Shown piece after piece: positions 4,925 through 7,991 of a stretch of DNA of 7,991 nt. Location of the stretch: positions 1-7,991 of the forward strand of contig JAHWJV010000153.1 in NCBI GenBank assembly GCA_019348265.1, written 5' to 3'. Source of the DNA: Gemmatimonadota bacterium (GTDB taxonomy: Bacteria; Gemmatimonadota; Gemmatimonadetes; Longimicrobiales; Longimicrobiaceae). The first letter of the stretch is position 1; every line of letters begins with the position of its first letter. The notes beneath the pieces are model-generated. The model was not told the origin of the DNA, did not search any database, and saw nothing but the letters and a program-made list of their open reading frames with translations. The translations under genes were made by a program, and so were the position numbers.

Positions 4925-7066
4925 ATGCGAATAGAGTCCCCGCTTCACCTCCTGGCCGACCTCGTCGGGATCGTGACCAGGTACGTCGACCAGACCGGCG
5001 AGGAGACGCGCGTCACGACTGATCAGACACGCGTCGCCATCCTCGCGACGCTGGGGATCGACGCCTCGACGGCCGACGCGGCGAGGGAGGCGCTAGAGCG
5101 CATCGAGAGCCGCGAGTGGGAGCGCGTGCTTCCGCCGGTGCGTGTGGTCCGCCAGGGCGACCGCGCCGCGTCGGAGATCCAGCTGCACGGCCCCGAGGAC
5201 AGAGGCCTGCTGGTGGAGTGGTCGCTGGAGTTCACCCCGGAGACGGGCGAGTCGTTCCAGCGGAGCGGGCTCTCCCAGCCGCAGTGGAACGGCACGATCT
5301 CCCTAGGTATCCGCGATCCGATGCCCATCGGCTACCACAAGGTTCGCGTGACCGTTCGCGCCGCCGGCGAGGAGCGGAGCGGAGAGCAGTCGCTGATCGT
5401 CGTACCGGACATCTTCCCTTCCGTCGCCGAGGTCACCGGGCGCGAGCGCGTCTTCGGCCTGATCGCGAACCTGTACACGTTGCGGAGCGCGGCGAACTGG
5501 GGCGTCGGCGACCTTTCGGACCTCGGTCGACTGCTCGAATGGGCGGGTGAGATCGGCGGCGCCTTCGTAGGGGTCAACCCGCTGCACGCGCTGCGGAACC
5601 AGGGCGCGGACGTGAGCCCCTACAGCCCGGTGAGCCGCATCTTCCGCAACCCGCTCTACCTGGACCCCAGGGCGGTGCCCGAGGCCGGCGATTCCGCCCA
5701 CCTCCGGGAGCTGCTCGGCTCCGCAACGGTGGGCGACCAGCTCGAAGAGCTCCGGGGGGCGGACCGGGTGGATTACGATCGGGTGATCGCCCTGAAGCTG
5801 CGAGTGCTCCGCGAGCTGCATGGAGCTTTCACCGCCGCGGGCGAGAGCTCGCAGGGGGAGCGAACGCAGGCGTATACGGAGTTCCTCCGCGCGCAGGGCG
5901 AGCCACTGCGCCTGTTCGCGACCTTCGAAGCGCTCGCCGACCATATCGGGACCGGCAACTGGCGCGAGTGGCCGGAGGCGTATCGGAACCCCGGTTCGCC
6001 GGCGGTAGCGGAGTTCCAGAAGAGCCAGGCGAAGGAGATCGAATTCCACAGCTGGCTACAGTTCGAGCTCGATCGGCAGCTCGGCGACGCAGCGGCGCGC
6101 GGCGAGCGGGCCGGGCTCGGGATCGGCCTGTACCAGGATCTCGCGATCGGCACCTCACCCAGCGGCGCGGACATCTGGGCGAACCCGCACCTCTTCGTGG
6201 AGGGGGTCAGCATCGGTGCTCCGCCAGACGACTACTCCGCGGCCGGCCAGAACTGGGGGCTGCCGCCGGTGAACCCGTGGGCGCTGCGGGACGACGGATA
6301 TCGATACTGGATCCGGCTCGCGCGTGCCTCGCTGCGGCACAGCGGGGCGCTGCGGATCGACCATGCGATGGGTCTCTTCCAGCAGTTCTGGATCCCGGAG
6401 GGGATGGAGGGCTCGCAGGGCGCGTACATGCGCTTCCCTGCGGAGGACTTACTCGGGATACTGGCGCTCGAGGCGCACAGGCACCAGGCCGTGGTCGTCG
6501 GAGAAGATCTCGGGACGGTACCGCCCGACGTCCCGCCGGCGCTGCGGCGCTGGGGAGTGCTCTCCTCGCGAGTCCTCTACTTCGAGCGCGACGGCGATGA
6601 GTACCGCGCAGCCGCCGAGTACGAGCCGATGTCGCTCGCCACCGCGAACACGCACGACATGCCGACCCTCGCTGGCTTCTGGGACGGGCGGGACATCGAG
6701 GTGAAGCGGGAAGTGGGGATGATCGAGAGCGACAAGGAGGCGGAGGAGCAGAGCCGTACGCGAGTGCAGGAGCGGAAGGCACTCCTTCGTCGACTCGCCA
6801 CCGACGGCGCGCTGGCGAAGGCCGAGGAGCCGAGCTCGAGCGCGGAGCTGCGCGGCGCGGTGCACGAATTCCTCTGCCGAACGCCAGCGGTCATGGTCGG
6901 GTTCAGCCTCGACGACGTGGTGGGTGAGGTCGAGCCGGTGAACCTCCCGGGCGTGCCGCCGGAGCGCTTCGCCTCCTGGACCAGAAAGCTGAAAACACCC
7001 GTCGAGGCGCTGGCGAGCGATCCGGACGTGCTGGCGACGCTGCGCTGCGGCCCGCGCCGGGACTGA
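4925..7066 (+). CDS. malQ: 4-alpha-glucanotransferase (amylomaltase, GH77)
   Basis: A 713-residue cytoplasmic GH77 enzyme (EC 2.4.1.25). It transfers 1,4-alpha-glucan segments between maltodextrins, releasing glucose and making longer chains for phosphorylase, in maltodextrin and glycogen turnover. The length is close to E. coli MalQ (694), including the extra N-terminal beta-rich region (about 1-165) of the long bacterial form. The catalytic barrel opens with FGLIANLYTLRS..NWGVGDLSDL (177-200), then NPLHAL (218-223) and SPYSPVSRIFRNPLYLD (231-247). The three catalytic acids are present: nucleophile D479 in RIDHAMGL, acid/base E527 in VVGEDLGTVP, and the third acid D578 in NTHDMPTLAGFW. The family's C-terminal VNLPGV and W-x-RKL motifs occur at 672-677 and 685-689. 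The ATG at 4925 has a GAGG site 5 bases upstream and begins where homology is plausible; the 98 in-frame codons before it look non-coding. galT follows closely, with no terminator between, so they are probably one operon. Nothing suggests damage or inactivation. Confidence 0.95.
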   Translation: MRIESPLHLLADLVGIVTRYVDQTGEETRVTTDQTRVAILATLGIDASTADAAREALERIESREWERVLPPVRVVRQGDRAASEIQLHGPEDRGLLVEWSLEFTPETGESFQRSGLSQPQWNGTISLGIRDPMPIGYHKVRVTVRAAGEERSGEQSLIVVPDIFPSVAEVTGRERVFGLIANLYTLRSAANWGVGDLSDLGRLLEWAGEIGGAFVGVNPLHALRNQGADVSPYSPVSRIFRNPLYLDPRAVPEAGDSAHLRELLGSATVGDQLEELRGADRVDYDRVIALKLRVLRELHGAFTAAGESSQGERTQAYTEFLRAQGEPLRLFATFEALADHIGTGNWREWPEAYRNPGSPAVAEFQKSQAKEIEFHSWLQFELDRQLGDAAARGERAGLGIGLYQDLAIGTSPSGADIWANPHLFVEGVSIGAPPDDYSAAGQNWGLPPVNPWALRDDGYRYWIRLARASLRHSGALRIDHAMGLFQQFWIPEGMEGSQGAYMRFPAEDLLGILALEAHRHQAVVVGEDLGTVPPDVPPALRRWGVLSSRVLYFERDGDEYRAAAEYEPMSLATANTHDMPTLAGFWDGRDIEVKREVGMIESDKEAEEQSRTRVQERKALLRRLATDGALAKAEEPSSSAELRGAVHEFLCRTPAVMVGFSLDDVVGEVEPVNLPGVPPERFASWTRKLKTPVEALASDPDVLATLRCGPRRD

Positions 7067-7102
7067 CGGCGTGGGCGGCGCGCCCTCGATCTGCCGCGTT
7101 CA

Positions 7103-7125
7103 ATGAGCGACTCGACCGCACTCGG

Positions 7126-7129
<4 letters not shown>
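7103..7129 (+). other. Possible 8-codon leader ORF overlapping the galT ATG
   Basis: An ATG at 7103 opens an 8-codon frame (MSDSTALG) whose TGA at 7127-7129 overlaps the galT ATG at 7126 in an ATGA arrangement. Such overlaps favour translation reinitiation. There is no Shine-Dalgarno sequence in front of it, so it may be accidental; it matters mainly if galT truly starts at 7126. Confidence 0.15.

Positions 7130-7991
<862 letters not shown>

Noticed and set aside
1980..4934. Very long plus-strand open frame (984 codons) antisense to the kinase and dehydrogenase-like genes
   Set aside because: It lies opposite two genes with unmistakable domain motifs, and its translation is Arg/Gly/His/Leu-rich low-complexity sequence with no recognisable domain. 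Long antisense frames are expected in GC-rich DNA because stop codons are rare.
5303..6049. Minus-strand open frame of 248 codons inside malQ
   Set aside because: Opposite the conserved GH77 barrel; translation is unrelated to any family I recognise and is explained by GC-rich codon bias.
7067..7125. GC-rich partial palindrome (GGCGCGCC-like) between malQ and galT as a terminator
   Set aside because: The self-complementary part is too short with no loop or T-run, so it does not support a terminator; the two genes probably form one operon.

Overview
A GC-rich window (roughly two thirds G+C by eye) that is densely coded and bacterial. Nothing in it fixes the species. The mix of a soluble multi-PAS histidine kinase, an acyl-CoA dehydrogenase-fold protein, a secreted beta-rich protein and linked malQ and galT would suit a free-living, high-GC, non-model bacterium. 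The style of the proteins recalls Gemmatimonadota (Longimicrobium-like), but this is an impression from protein style, not a measured result.

Layout: (1) Positions 1-345, plus strand: the C-terminal end of a probably secreted protein of unknown function. (2) 391-422: a perfect 12-bp hairpin between convergent genes, the best terminator candidate. (3) Minus strand, transcribed leftwards from about 4650: an acyl-CoA dehydrogenase-family gene (3486-4649), then immediately a 1012-residue sensor histidine kinase (447-3485). The first gene's TAG stop touches the second gene's ATG, and both are in the same frame. (4) 4650-4924: a divergent intergenic region with a perfect 12-bp palindrome at its centre and a short 11-bp-spaced direct repeat beside the dehydrogenase start. 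(5) Plus strand: malQ (4925-7066), a complete 4-alpha-glucanotransferase, followed after a short gap by galT (from 7126 or 7207), which is cut by the window end.

How the genes work together: MalQ remodels maltodextrins and glycogen-derived glucans, and GalT moves galactose-1-phosphate into the UDP-hexose and glucose-1-phosphate pool. The right half is therefore a carbohydrate or glycogen operon, likely continuing beyond the window. The left-hand pair couples translation of a flavoenzyme-fold protein to a cytoplasmic sensor kinase with no response regulator visible nearby. The dehydrogenase-like protein lacks the catalytic glutamate at both positions known in the family, and the kinase begins with what looks like a degenerate receiver domain. 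These two features and the shared operator-like site are the main points of interest. No mobile element, CRISPR array, tRNA or rRNA was seen.
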